A program made the translations under genes and the position numbers. The notes beneath the pieces were generated by a model that was not told where the DNA came from, did no database searches, and was given only the letters and a program-made list of their open reading frames with translations. Positions 19,203-28,317 of a stretch of 63,361 nt of DNA are shown piece by piece. Origin of the DNA: Actinomycetes bacterium (GTDB lineage: Bacteria; Actinomycetota; Acidimicrobiia; Acidimicrobiales; Palsa-688). The stretch covers positions 1 to 63,361 of the forward strand of contig JAKBBA010000023.1 in NCBI GenBank assembly GCA_021808665.1, read 5' to 3'. The stretch's first letter is position 1; every line of letters begins with the position of its first letter.

Positions 19203-19470
19203 CTACGACACGTAAACGAGCGGCGACTTTTTCGTTATCCGCTCCAGCCGAGCCTTGGGAGGGCCGTTTCCAGCCCGGCTCTGCGATCGGGGAGCGACCC
19301 TGCGACCTCCTGGTCGGCTTCGGCATGTCATTCGAACTGGGTCCCGCCGCCGAGGAGGGGCAAGAGCAGCGGTTCGCTCGGGCTCTCGGACCGTCTGCGA
19401 GGTCGCGAACAGCCGAACGGCGTTTAGCGGGTTTAGCCGACACCATCTTGGCTCCGGGCGTTGTCTGAGC
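19203..19470 (-). pseudogene. Deleted, decayed copy of the operon at 27900-28869
   Basis: Read on the minus strand the end encodes ARLERITKKSPLVYVS before a TAG, almost identical to ARLERISKKSPLVYMS at the end of the gene at 27900-28249. Immediately upstream the DNA matches the other gene of that operon (28318-28869), for example GAKMVSA against KAKMVSP, and the stretch CACCATCTTGGCT at 19441-19453 against 28630-28642. The two genes are joined at CCAGCCGAGC (19244-19253). The intact locus has CCAGCCGAGCTT twice (27944-27955 and 28366-28377). This copy therefore lost the roughly 420 bases between two short direct repeats. Confidence 0.65.
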
Positions 19471-19722
19471 CCAGGGGCGGCTACCGCCCGGCCTGCGGCG
19501 GATCACACCGGTACCGGCAGGTTACGGCCTTTGCAGGCCAATCTGACACTGCGAACTGTCGGACCGTCTGCGTTCTGGGAGCGACCGCCGCTTTCGGGTG
19601 CCACGTGGATCGCCGACTTTTGTCGTGTCTGGGCTCTCGGTTAGGTGGACGTACGACGCCGCACGCTGCCAAGTGTCAGGCGGCTGAGCTTCGGGAGCGG
19701 GTTGGGTGCCTCGTCCGATCGG
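19471..19722. other. Intergenic remnant, no gene
   Basis: No supported frame. It probably continues the decayed copy, but similarity to the intact locus fades beyond about 19470. Confidence 0.35.
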
Positions 19723-22700
19723 TTATGTTGGCCGGCTGTAGGAGATGTCTAGGTGCACGACGCTCACGGTGACACCACCCTCGGCAAAGCTCGCCGCCAG
19801 CCGGGCGAGATCGGCCTCTATCGTCTCACGGTCGACCTTGGCGACCTTGTTGCGGCGGTTGTCGGTCTTGTCTTTCCAGCTTTTTAGGTCTGGCCATGCG
19901 ACTATGTAGGTGCCGTGGGTGGCGGCGGTGTCGCGCATGTACCTGTTGACGAGTTGGTCCCGGATAGCCGTTCGTAGGTCGTCGTTCCACGCTCCTTTTA
20001 CTTCGACTGGGAGGGAGAGTCGGCGCGTGCCGGGGTCGCCGACGGGTGAGGCTTCGATTAGCAGGTCGGCTCTCTCGCCGATGCCGCTCGGCTTGGTGCG
20101 CCGGATTTGGACTTCGCGGTTGACTATGACGCCGCTGGCCCCGAGTGAGTCGTTCAGCTTGTTGAGGAGGTAATCGGAGATCTCGTCCTCGGATTTCGGC
20201 CTCCCGGCGCGTGTGTCCCACAGGTAGTGCGATTCGGGTGTTGCCCCGGTCAGTCGGGCCTGAATCTTTTCGAGAGCGCCAGCGACTGCGGCAGCGAGGC
20301 TGGCCGAGTCGTTGACTAGGACCTTGTGGTGGTCAGCGGCGAGGGTGAGCAGCTGTGACAGGGGTGTCGGAGTCCACTGGTCACGGCGCAGAGCCGCTTC
20401 GGCGGTAGCTCGGGTACGGGCGAGCCAACGGTCGGACGGCAGTGCCTTTGCGATCGTCCGGATCGCGTCGACGGCTTCGGGTGTTCCTCGGTCGCGCAGA
20501 TGCATCAGCAAGTTGTCGCGCCACTGCCCGATCCGCTCACGGGGGCCGACGGTGTGGGCGTTGTCGAACTGCGGGTCGGGTTCTGGCGGGAACTTAAGTC
20601 GCAGCCACCGGTAGATGTCGGCGAGAACTGGGGTTGAAACGTGATCGACTCCTTCGAGGCCGATGACCATCCGCGAACGAGCGAGCACCTGCTCTGCGAG
20701 CGTTAAGTCGGTGCCGAGGACTTCCTTGAGCGTCGCCCAGCTGCGATCGAGGTCGGCGTCGAGGAGCTGCCTCGCCGCAAGTCGCCGCCGATCAAGGTCG
20801 GGCTCGTCTTCGAGCCATCCCAGGAGCAACGGCCGAACCAGTTCAAAGTCGTGCTCGACTAGGGTGCCGACAAGCTCTGCACGCGGTTCCGCGCTGGCTT
20901 TTCGCGCCAGTGACAGGTAGACGCTAGCGATGTAGTCGTTCCACAGGTAGCCGGCCTCCATCTCGGCGAACGGTCGTTGGCCGTTGGATACTGCGGCGCT
21001 CACGCGGGTCACAAGGGCGCAGCGTGCCGCATCCAGTGCGTCTGGTCCGGACAACTCGAAAAGCCCGACCTTGTCTTCCCAGCTTGCGCCGTCTATCGAC
21101 GCGGTCGGCTGGCTGACGAGGACGGGCGCCCATTCGACCCACACGCTCGCTGGAAGCTGATGGAGACGTTCGGGGGCTTCACGAAGCAACAGCACCATCG
21201 CCTTGTACCCCGCCTCGGAGGGAAAGTGGCGGGTCTCTGGCTTGTCGAGCCACTGCTCGGGCTGGCACGGCTGCGAGCGCAGGTAACGCTCGGCGGCGTC
21301 GACAATCCGTTCCCGCAGCTTTCCGCCGAGCGTCGACCACCGTCCCATACTGGCGATGTCCGGGTCGAACGTGGCCCCGAAATGCTTCGAGCCGGGCGCA
21401 TCGGTCAGCAATAGGGTGCTCTGCCTGAAGCCGACCGCATCGCCGTTGTCGAACCGGTCGAGCAGTTCTTCGATCTGCCCGTTGATGCCGTCGTCTCCGT
21501 TGCTATCCGCAGATTCTGGCCCGCAGGACGCCTGCGAGTACTGGCGCATCTGATCCGCTTCGGGGGAGTCGAGCGTAACCGGGTCGACCCATTCGTGGGC
21601 GAAGTCAGCGTGCAGCGGGTGACCACGGGGCATGTCGAGTATCAGGTTCCGGTGCTCGGCGACGCGCGGGTCGAACGTCCGGCTAACCAGTGCTAGGAGA
21701 GCCGTCCGTAGCTCACCGTCGGCAGCCTCGTACTGGTCGGCGAGCCACCCAAGATCCTCGGAGCGCACGACGCCGAGCGAGTACGGGCTGGCCCACGAGA
21801 GCCGGTGGTACACCCGGGCCGACGGGTCGGACGCGAGAACTGCCGCAGCGACGGACCGTCGCAGTGCAGGGTCTGCGAGCGGGTCGCCGCGCCATCCGCC
21901 CCGGAGGTCGTCATACAACAGACCCTGGTTGTGGCCGACCCGGGCGAGGACGACACGGGCGAAGGCGTTGACCACCGAGGGATCTGCGGGTCTGGTCGCG
22001 GCCAGCTCGAGCACCCGATTCGCTAGTGCGGCGGTGTTGTGATCTCCGACCGGGCCGTTAAGGTCTTTTAAGAGCCATCGCAGGCCGGCGTCGATGTCTG
22101 CTTCTGTGAGGCCCGCCCGGAAGTGGTCAATGAACGAAGCGTAGGAGCCGATGTAGTTGACTCGGCGGCGGCGGGTGAGCACGGAGAAGACTTCTGCGGT
22201 TGACATGGCGTGTGGCCACGACGCACGCAGCGCGACTCCTTTGAGGTCGTCGGCTGGGTCGTCGCCGCGCGCAGCGGGGTCGAGCGCCAGCGTGCGTAGC
22301 GACATTGTGCGGTCCGGGTCTGCGAGACGTGCTAGCACCCAGCCGGCGGCGACCCGATCACCCGTCTCGGCGGTAACATCCATGGCGATAGCCGCCAGGT
22401 CGTCGAGAAGCTCTACGGCAGCGAATTCGCCGGCTAGTTCGTAGGCAAGGCGACGCCGTTCTGGGTCGGGGTCGCTAAGGTGCCGGCGTATCTGGTCGGC
22501 GATGTTGGGGTGTCGCAGCGCATGGTAACGCCGGTTCCACGGTGCGACTGTTAAAGAGGCCGCCACCGAGAACAGTCCATCGATTACAGCGGCGCGCAGG
22601 TCATCGCCTGGTAGCTCGACCTCGCCGTTGAACGCCGCCGGGTCCGCTTTGGCGAGAAACCCGAACCGCTCCGCTGCGATAGCGACCGCCCACGCCGCGG

Positions 22701-23925
22701 CGAGACGGGTTTGCGGCCAGCAGCGGCCGTCCGGGCCGAGAAACAGCGGGCTTGCCTGGGCGGGGGACAAGTCGTTGGCGACGACCCAGTCTGCGGCGAG
22801 AAAGTCGGCGAAAGTTGCGTGTGCCCAGCCGAGGCGCTGGCTGCCGCGACTCGTGAACAGCCCCGTCTGCGTCGCCTCTTTCACCGAAGGCAGGGTGACC
22901 GCCACCGTCCCGCCGGGGATTGGCTCAGCCGACCCACAGATACGCCCGAGGGGGATAGCGTCACTGCTGGCGTCGACCTCCGGGCCGGTCCACAATGATG
23001 GTACGCCTCCGAAGATCGTAGCCGCGGCGATTCGGCGGGCGACAGCGATGCGCTCATCGAGCGAAAGTGTCCCGCTGTGACCTGCGTCGCGACGGCCCGT
23101 GTTTTGCTCCTCGCACAGCGCGCGGATCCCAGTCGCGTACAGTGCTGCGCCGCGTGCGGGGAGCTTCCCGGACTCGCCGAATGCCCGGGCGAGGAACCGC
23201 AACGTGAGGGGCCGGGCGGCGAGCGGCCCGGCCCCCGCCTTTTCCACCTCGTCTAGGAATCTTGCGGGATCGCACCAAGTTGCCGCGATCGCCGCCGCAT
23301 CTTTCCTGCGTAGCGGCAGGATCTCCACAACTTTGGGAGTGTCGAACACTTCCTCTAGTGACTGCTCCAATCCCGCGGGCCAGTCGGCTGTGCGACACGC
23401 GATGCGAAGGAACAGCCGATCACAGGGCAGCCCGCGAACGCGATCGGCGATAACACCGCCAACATGCGGGACTCGAGCCCGGACTTCGTCGAGCGAGTCG
23501 AGGACCAAGCAGAGCTCACCGGTCCCGTCCGCCCAGGCAGTGACCGTCGGGTGCTCGAAGACCTCGCGTACCAGGCGGTCCTCAGAACCGTACGCGGCAA
23601 GGTCGAAGGACACGACTGGCACTCCGGTCGCGACGAGTCGAGCCGTATCCGCGACCGCAGTCGACTTCCCCGCGCCCGGCTCCCCTAACAGCACCAAGCA
23701 GCGGCACACGGAAAGGTCTCCGGTGCGCAGCACACCTGGGTTCAGCGACTGTTCACCAAACAGTGTCGCGTCGGGATCAGGGAGGAACCCGTGACCGTCG
23801 AGGTTGTAGGCGCCGCCGCGGGAACACCAAAACCGCTCGAAACTCTTAGTCGACGTCGACTCGCTCTCTAAGCTAAACCTCCCATCCGCGCCGTGCACCA
23901 CTCCTGATATGGTACGCGACGACAC
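19723..23925 (-). CDS. STAND/NACHT-type NTPase with C-terminal PD-(D/E)XK-like nuclease
   Basis: 1400 residues from GTG 23925. P-loop GEPGAGKS at 81-88 and Walker B LVLDSLDE at 140-147 define a NACHT-like STAND ATPase. A long helical, repeat-like middle follows, as in sensor regions of such proteins. The last 130 residues look like a restriction-type nuclease: D1287 in ERADLLIEA and E1308-x-K1310 in LPVEVKGAW, followed by HGTYIVAW. STAND NTPases such as Avs sense phage proteins and trigger an effector; there the effector is usually N-terminal, whereas here it seems C-terminal. The gene lies 143 bases downstream of an unknown gene on the same strand and sits between drmMI and drmA. Confidence 0.7.
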   Translation of the reverse strand: MSSRTISGVVHGADGRFSLESESTSTKSFERFWCSRGGAYNLDGHGFLPDPDATLFGEQSLNPGVLRTGDLSVCRCLVLLGEPGAGKSTAVADTARLVATGVPVVSFDLAAYGSEDRLVREVFEHPTVTAWADGTGELCLVLDSLDEVRARVPHVGGVIADRVRGLPCDRLFLRIACRTADWPAGLEQSLEEVFDTPKVVEILPLRRKDAAAIAATWCDPARFLDEVEKAGAGPLAARPLTLRFLARAFGESGKLPARGAALYATGIRALCEEQNTGRRDAGHSGTLSLDERIAVARRIAAATIFGGVPSLWTGPEVDASSDAIPLGRICGSAEPIPGGTVAVTLPSVKEATQTGLFTSRGSQRLGWAHATFADFLAADWVVANDLSPAQASPLFLGPDGRCWPQTRLAAAWAVAIAAERFGFLAKADPAAFNGEVELPGDDLRAAVIDGLFSVAASLTVAPWNRRYHALRHPNIADQIRRHLSDPDPERRRLAYELAGEFAAVELLDDLAAIAMDVTAETGDRVAAGWVLARLADPDRTMSLRTLALDPAARGDDPADDLKGVALRASWPHAMSTAEVFSVLTRRRRVNYIGSYASFIDHFRAGLTEADIDAGLRWLLKDLNGPVGDHNTAALANRVLELAATRPADPSVVNAFARVVLARVGHNQGLLYDDLRGGWRGDPLADPALRRSVAAAVLASDPSARVYHRLSWASPYSLGVVRSEDLGWLADQYEAADGELRTALLALVSRTFDPRVAEHRNLILDMPRGHPLHADFAHEWVDPVTLDSPEADQMRQYSQASCGPESADSNGDDGINGQIEELLDRFDNGDAVGFRQSTLLLTDAPGSKHFGATFDPDIASMGRWSTLGGKLRERIVDAAERYLRSQPCQPEQWLDKPETRHFPSEAGYKAMVLLLREAPERLHQLPASVWVEWAPVLVSQPTASIDGASWEDKVGLFELSGPDALDAARCALVTRVSAAVSNGQRPFAEMEAGYLWNDYIASVYLSLARKASAEPRAELVGTLVEHDFELVRPLLLGWLEDEPDLDRRRLAARQLLDADLDRSWATLKEVLGTDLTLAEQVLARSRMVIGLEGVDHVSTPVLADIYRWLRLKFPPEPDPQFDNAHTVGPRERIGQWRDNLLMHLRDRGTPEAVDAIRTIAKALPSDRWLARTRATAEAALRRDQWTPTPLSQLLTLAADHHKVLVNDSASLAAAVAGALEKIQARLTGATPESHYLWDTRAGRPKSEDEISDYLLNKLNDSLGASGVIVNREVQIRRTKPSGIGERADLLIEASPVGDPGTRRLSLPVEVKGAWNDDLRTAIRDQLVNRYMRDTAATHGTYIVAWPDLKSWKDKTDNRRNKVAKVDRETIEADLARLAASFAEGGVTVSVVHLDISYSRPT

Positions 23926-24068
23926 GAGCGTTTTGCGCTGATGTTTACGCCGTTACCACCCGACTGACCGTATCCCCACCGGGATCTGGAGAGCCGCAGA
24001 GCTGTTTCGCACCGGTGGCCCCAGAGTCCGTGCAGAGAGCGGCTTCGACCGCCGGCTACGGGCCGCTG
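23926..24068. other. Gap between the unknown gene and the STAND gene
   Basis: 143 bases, no reading frame. It could hold a separate promoter for the STAND gene; ACCATATCAG lies only a few codons inside the gene, so I cannot place a promoter. Confidence 0.3.
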
Positions 24069-25169
24069 CTAGCAGGCATGGATCTCTTGGCGGATGATGT
24101 CACAAGCGTAGGACACCGCCTGCTGGATTCGTCTCCACCCGGCGGGCCAGTCGACGACCGGGTAAGGAAGGCCGAGGATTGCGTACGCGGCTATGGCGTC
24201 AGGCTGCGCTCCGGTGTGTTGGGCGCCGGCTCGGAGTTGACGGGCGGCATTGAGGACCTCGACGGCTTGTGATACCCGCAACGTGGATTGCTCCGTAAGG
24301 TACCGGCCGAGATAAGGGACTAGACGACTGAGCGGGTGTCCCCCGACGCCTTCAACCCCAGGTACCGCGAGTGTCTTTAGAACTTCTGCTAGCGCGCTCA
24401 GGGCCGAGTCTGCCTCTTCAACGGCCTCGACGTCTAAGGCCAACCGAGCTGACCGTTCGATACCCGGCGGTACAAGCAGCCCTGCGCCGAACCGCAGACG
24501 CCATACCGCGTCGAGGTAGTCGAGCCACGCTGGAAGCGTAACCGGGGACGCAAATTCGGGCGTCGCAGTGACCCGAGGGGGTTTGGCCGCTACCAGACGG
24601 TGAAGTTGGCCGAGGTAGGCGTCGACTGTGCCGACACCGGCGAACCGTCTGATCTCAGGCGTGAGTTCGATGACCCACTCGTCGCTGCTATCGACCACCT
24701 GGCAGTTCCACGTCGCAGGCTCGCAACAGAGGAAGTCGAGCTGATCGCCTCGAAGTGCAGCGGTGCCGGCGACGAAGGTCGCCACGTCGCTCTTAGAAGC
24801 CCGCGGAATCTCCTCGGCGAACGGATCGAGACGGACCGTGGAGCGAATCGTACCGAGCGCACCTATCATTCTGACCCAAGGCAATATGAGGGGCGCGGCG
24901 TCGATAACGTGATGGAGGCCAGCAATCGTAAGACCTATGGGCGATCTAGGCTGAACATTGAGGGGGATCGGCCGCACCCACCCGTAGCCGTATACGCGCT
25001 CCTTCGGGAATCCGAACGCCACTGTTCGGGCGTCGAGGTTGTGCCGTTCGAGGAACTCCTCAAGGTACGCCCTGGTCGGCCAGCGGGCGTGTAAGAGGTA
25101 GACGCGCCCGATTTCGTCCAACAGGAGCTGCTGTTCCGCGACTGGGGTTGAGCTGAAGGGATCGGACAT
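24069..25169 (-). CDS. Unknown protein, probable partner of the STAND NTPase
   Basis: 366 residues from the ATG at 25169 (MSDPFSSTPVAEQQLL). An earlier in-frame start at 25205 is possible. No domain is recognised. It is a mixed alpha/beta protein without membrane segments. The N-terminal part has WPTRAYLEEFLERHNLD and FGFPKERVYGYGW. The C-terminal third is helical (SALSALAEVLKTLA, VSQAVEVLNAARQL). It is upstream of and co-directional with the STAND gene, suggesting a sensor, adaptor or accessory role. The function is unknown. Confidence 0.6.
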   Translation of the reverse strand: MSDPFSSTPVAEQQLLLDEIGRVYLLHARWPTRAYLEEFLERHNLDARTVAFGFPKERVYGYGWVRPIPLNVQPRSPIGLTIAGLHHVIDAAPLILPWVRMIGALGTIRSTVRLDPFAEEIPRASKSDVATFVAGTAALRGDQLDFLCCEPATWNCQVVDSSDEWVIELTPEIRRFAGVGTVDAYLGQLHRLVAAKPPRVTATPEFASPVTLPAWLDYLDAVWRLRFGAGLLVPPGIERSARLALDVEAVEEADSALSALAEVLKTLAVPGVEGVGGHPLSRLVPYLGRYLTEQSTLRVSQAVEVLNAARQLRAGAQHTGAQPDAIAAYAILGLPYPVVDWPAGWRRIQQAVSYACDIIRQEIHAC

Positions 25170-25205
25170 GAAGCCGAACCTAATCCCAGTCGATACCGGG
25201 ATCAC

Positions 25206-25561
25206 GCCCTTATCGCTGACGACACCTCAGCAGAGGCCGTGACGTCATTGACTGGCCTCCCGGCTCAAGCTGCAGTGGCTTTCCCGTCGATCCGAGCGAA
25301 ACGAGGCACGACCCCAGAGTCGTCATGCCTCAAAAAAAGGGCGTCGACGGTCCGTTCGTTATCTCCTGGTATCAGGATGCTCGCCCGAGATTCCGTTCGG
25401 TGAGCGGCGTAAGGAGCGCGGCTTGCCATTTCGGGCGTGACGGGCTGGACGATCCGGGCGTCTAGCGCTTAGCAGCCGCCTGGGAGACGTCGCCGGGGTG
25501 CGCGGAGCGACCCTTGGATGTACTGCGCGCCCCCGTGTGGGGCTTTGCTTCCAGTGCCGTG
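25206..25561. other. Divergent intergenic region
   Basis: About 360 bases between the minus-strand unknown gene and the plus-strand YefM gene. It must hold the divergent promoters. No convincing coding frame. Confidence 0.4.
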
Positions 25562-25583
25562 ATAGGTCAGAATAGTGACCTAT
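25562..25583. promoter_or_regulatory. Inverted repeat overlapping the yefM start, probable operator
   Basis: Arms ATAGGTCA and TGACCTAT are perfect complements separated by GAATAG. The right arm ends inside the ATG of the antitoxin gene. YefM/Phd antitoxins bind such palindromes to repress their own operon. Confidence 0.6.
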
Positions 25584-25833
25584 GGGAGTCACGTTGCCGT
25601 TCTCTGAGGCCAAGGCCCACCTGTCCGAGCTCGCCGAGCGCGTCGAGCATGAGCACGAGCGGATCTTGGTGACCCGCAATGGGCGGCCGTCTTTCGTGCT
25701 CGTCAGTCCCGACGACCTCGAGTCCCTCGAGGAGACCCTCGACATACTTCGTGATGCCGACCTGGTCTCATCCCTCGCCCGGTCGCGCTCGGAGGCCGCA
25801 CGCGGCGAACTGCTCCCGTTACCTCCCGCCTGA
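25582..25833 (+). CDS. YefM/Phd-family antitoxin
   Basis: 83 residues. LPFSEAKAHLSELAERVEHE and ILVTRNGRPSFVLVSPDDLE are the Phd/YefM N-terminal DNA-binding and dimerisation fold. The remaining C-terminal helix would wrap the toxin. The toxin gene follows after 12 bases. The pair is in the cargo between drmMI and drmA and may stabilise it. Confidence 0.85.
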   Translation: MGVTLPFSEAKAHLSELAERVEHEHERILVTRNGRPSFVLVSPDDLESLEETLDILRDADLVSSLARSRSEAARGELLPLPPA

Positions 25834-25845
25834 GCCGCCGCTTGA

Positions 25846-26112
25846 ATGGGCTACGAGATTCGGATCACCCCGGAGGGTCTCCGCAACCTCGACAAGCTTC
25901 CAGGAAAGGTCCGTGATGCCGCCCTCACCGCCGTGCGGGGACCGATCAGCGACAATCCCCGCAGACTCGGCAAGCCGCTCCAGGGAGAGCTCGCCGGCCT
26001 GTTCTCCGCTCGTCGAGGTGACTACCGGGTTATCTACGGCATCGACGATGCAGCCGGCGTCGTGATCGTGCACCGGATACAGCATCGAGGCGCCGCCTAC
26101 CGGCCACGCTAG
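25846..26112 (+). CDS. RelE/ParE-family toxin
   Basis: 88 residues. YEIRITPEGLRNLDKLP at the start, LGKPLQGELAGLFSARRGDY in the middle and RVIYGIDDAAGVVIVHRIQH at the end match the RelE mRNA-interferase fold, including basic residues in the GDYRVIY strand and the final HR. It pairs with the YefM antitoxin just upstream. RelE toxins cleave mRNA at the ribosome. Confidence 0.85.
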   Translation: MGYEIRITPEGLRNLDKLPGKVRDAALTAVRGPISDNPRRLGKPLQGELAGLFSARRGDYRVIYGIDDAAGVVIVHRIQHRGAAYRPR

Positions 26113-26317
26113 ACCGCCCAGACCTTGGAGCCCACCAGCCAACTCCGATCGAGCACAAAAGATCGCGCCCCAACAACTGTCATTTCCATCTTGCCCGTCG
26201 CGCAAAGCGGCGCGTCGGCGCTCAGCTGACTTCTTCCAAGACTGTGAAATCCGCTTGTTGGCTTGGATGATCCGGGGTTCCTTCGCAACTGGTTGGTGGT
26301 TCGGGCATTATTGTCGG

Positions 26318-27631
26318 GTGCGGGTAAAGGATTTCTCCGAGCTGACTCGTCCGTCGGACGCTGCACTGGCGTTTGGGTTCATGCGCAGCCTTAGCCCCGA
26401 TGACCAGGCTCGGTCCATTCAATCGATGGTAGCGAAAGCTGATCTTTGCGATGAGGTCCCCGAAGATCTGGCAGCATGCTTTGAGAGGATCCGCTCCCTG
26501 TTTGCCCTTGGCCTGTTGTGCTACGAGGCTTTCACCGCAGCCGAAGACCTGGCCTGGCTCATGTTCGAGCAGGCTGTCCAGGAAAGGTTCGTCACCTTCT
26601 ATCGGGGCGAGATACCTCTCATCTCCAAGTCGGGCGAGCAAACGCTCACGGTGCCGAACTTCGGTAAGGTGATCGACGCATTCCGACGAGGCGGGCCCTA
26701 CGGCAAGGGCGGGTGGACGATCAAGCTCCGTGCCACAGGGATGCCTCTTAAACTAACCGGGCCGTTCGTAGGTGGTTTCGGACAACTGCAGCAATGGGCC
26801 CGCCAGGAGGGTCTCTTCAGCGGCCAGCGCAACCGGCAACTTGAGCTGATGCAGCGGCGGTTGCGGAACTGGAGTGCTCATCCCCGCAGGCACCTCAACA
26901 TGCCGTCGAGTGTCGCACGGACCATCCACGACTTGGCGGAGGTTATCAACCAACTGTGGGGGCACTCTACGCCTGGAGGAAGGCTCTATCCAGCGCCGCT
27001 GATCCGCTCGTTGAAGGTCATCGGCTGGCCCACGGGCCCGTCGGATAGCACCTTCAGGGAGATGTCCCCCGAAGCGCTGCTGAAGCAAAAAGCCGAGCAG
27101 GACGAAGACTGGAGCTACGCGATCGTCTTGGCCGTTCCAGGTGATGACTCCCTCCAAGACTTCGACACTCTCTACGACATAACTCCTTTCCCCGCAGATC
27201 TGGTGTGGGGACCAGGAGCTAGGGCTGATGCCCGACAGTGGCTCGCCACGCACGAAGGGATAACCGACACCATCACCTACATGGACCGCGTGTTCGCCGT
27301 TCGCCGGACACCCCAGGGTAGGGTCTACCTGCCCCAAAGGCCGGCCGTAACTCTCGGGTTACCGGCGGATCGACGCGACGGCGTCTGGCACCTTGTCCGA
27401 GCCGACTTCCCGCAGGCCGCTTTCCATCACGTTAAGCACGGTGGTGGGGTAGCCGTATGCGCCTCGGGAGACCCCCTTGAACGCTGCCCCGTCGAAGACC
27501 TCTACGAGGGGCCGTGGGGCGGTATCGAAGGGTGCCTGCGCGAGCTCGGTGTCGAAGCAGTGCCGACCGAGCGCACCCGAGTTCGTGTACCACCCTGGCG
27601 GCCGTACCCTCCTGAGATCGGCGACGACTAA
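26318..27631 (+). CDS. Unknown protein with HEPN-like RNase motif
   Basis: 437 residues from GTG 26318 (MRVKDFSELTRPSDAAL). In-frame starts at 26255 (TTG) and 26267 (ATG) exist, but the extra residues look non-coding. A CATTAT box at 26306-26311 lies 6 bases before the GTG, as for a leaderless message. A helical N-terminal half ends in MQRRLRNWSAHPRR, which contains the RN-x3-H pattern of HEPN domains, whose members are mostly RNases in toxin and defence systems. The C-terminal half is unlike anything I recognise. It follows the YefM/RelE pair on the same strand. Confidence 0.65.
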   Translation: MRVKDFSELTRPSDAALAFGFMRSLSPDDQARSIQSMVAKADLCDEVPEDLAACFERIRSLFALGLLCYEAFTAAEDLAWLMFEQAVQERFVTFYRGEIPLISKSGEQTLTVPNFGKVIDAFRRGGPYGKGGWTIKLRATGMPLKLTGPFVGGFGQLQQWARQEGLFSGQRNRQLELMQRRLRNWSAHPRRHLNMPSSVARTIHDLAEVINQLWGHSTPGGRLYPAPLIRSLKVIGWPTGPSDSTFREMSPEALLKQKAEQDEDWSYAIVLAVPGDDSLQDFDTLYDITPFPADLVWGPGARADARQWLATHEGITDTITYMDRVFAVRRTPQGRVYLPQRPAVTLGLPADRRDGVWHLVRADFPQAAFHHVKHGGGVAVCASGDPLERCPVEDLYEGPWGGIEGCLRELGVEAVPTERTRVRVPPWRPYPPEIGDD

Positions 27632-27899
27632 CGAGTCCGTCGAAAGGAGGTGGCCGTACGAGTACACGCGGCCCTCTTTTGACCCGGGGGCTCGGTTATT
27701 GCAAGCAGCGCGTTCGCTCCAGACTCCGAGTCGATAGGGTGCTGCGGCATTTGCACAGTATCACATTGGGAGTCGTCCAGAGTCGCAGAACGAGTTCTCC
27801 TTTGATCGCGCCGGTCGGAGTTCGCTGATCGCGGGTCGTTGTCACTTGGGCTGCTAGTCGAGGGTGAGCCGCTAGATCGAATCATCGTGAGCCGACCTT
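27632..27899. other. Convergent intergenic region
   Basis: About 270 bases between the HEPN-like gene and the minus-strand operon. No supported gene. An SD-like AAAGGAGG lies just after the HEPN-gene stop but has no convincing frame behind it. Confidence 0.35.
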
Positions 27900-28249
27900 C
27901 TACGACGACATGTACACGAGCGGCGACTTCTTCGATATACGCTCCAGCCGAGCTTTCTCTTTCTTTGCGCCTTCGACCAGGGCGTGCGTCAGTCACATGG
28001 GTGCGGGATGGTGCTGTCGAAGACCGGGTCCCGGACGACTCGCTGCTCCTCGGCGATCAGCACGGCGACCGGTACGGCCGCCACCGCCCAACCCGCGCTT
28101 CTGCCGTGCAGCACGTCCCTGGCTTCGAGGCCGAGGGCGCGGACAGCCGAGTCAAGATACACCGACATCGGTGACCCGTCTCGGTCGTCCTTAGACACTT
28201 TGGACGACGCCCTTTTCCCACCTTGCACCTTCGGGTCCGAAACGATCAT
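27900..28249 (-). pseudogene. Third gene of the TIGR04255/GWDG operon, apparently frameshifted
   Basis: An open frame from ATG 28249 to a stop at 27989 encodes 86 residues (MSVYLDSAVRALGL, AVPVAVLIAEEQRVV). One base back in the next frame the sequence continues as LTHALVEGAKKEKARLERI, ending KKSPLVYMSS at 27900. That ending is conserved in the decayed copy at 19203, so it is real coding sequence. Joining the two needs a -1 shift near 27989. It may be a broken gene, a recoded gene or a sequencing error. Family not recognised. Confidence 0.5.
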
Positions 28250-28317
28250 GACCGGAGGCGCCCGCCGCAGGACGGTGTCGTCCGCGCTGACCGGCTCGTC
28301 GGCCGATTACGTCATCG

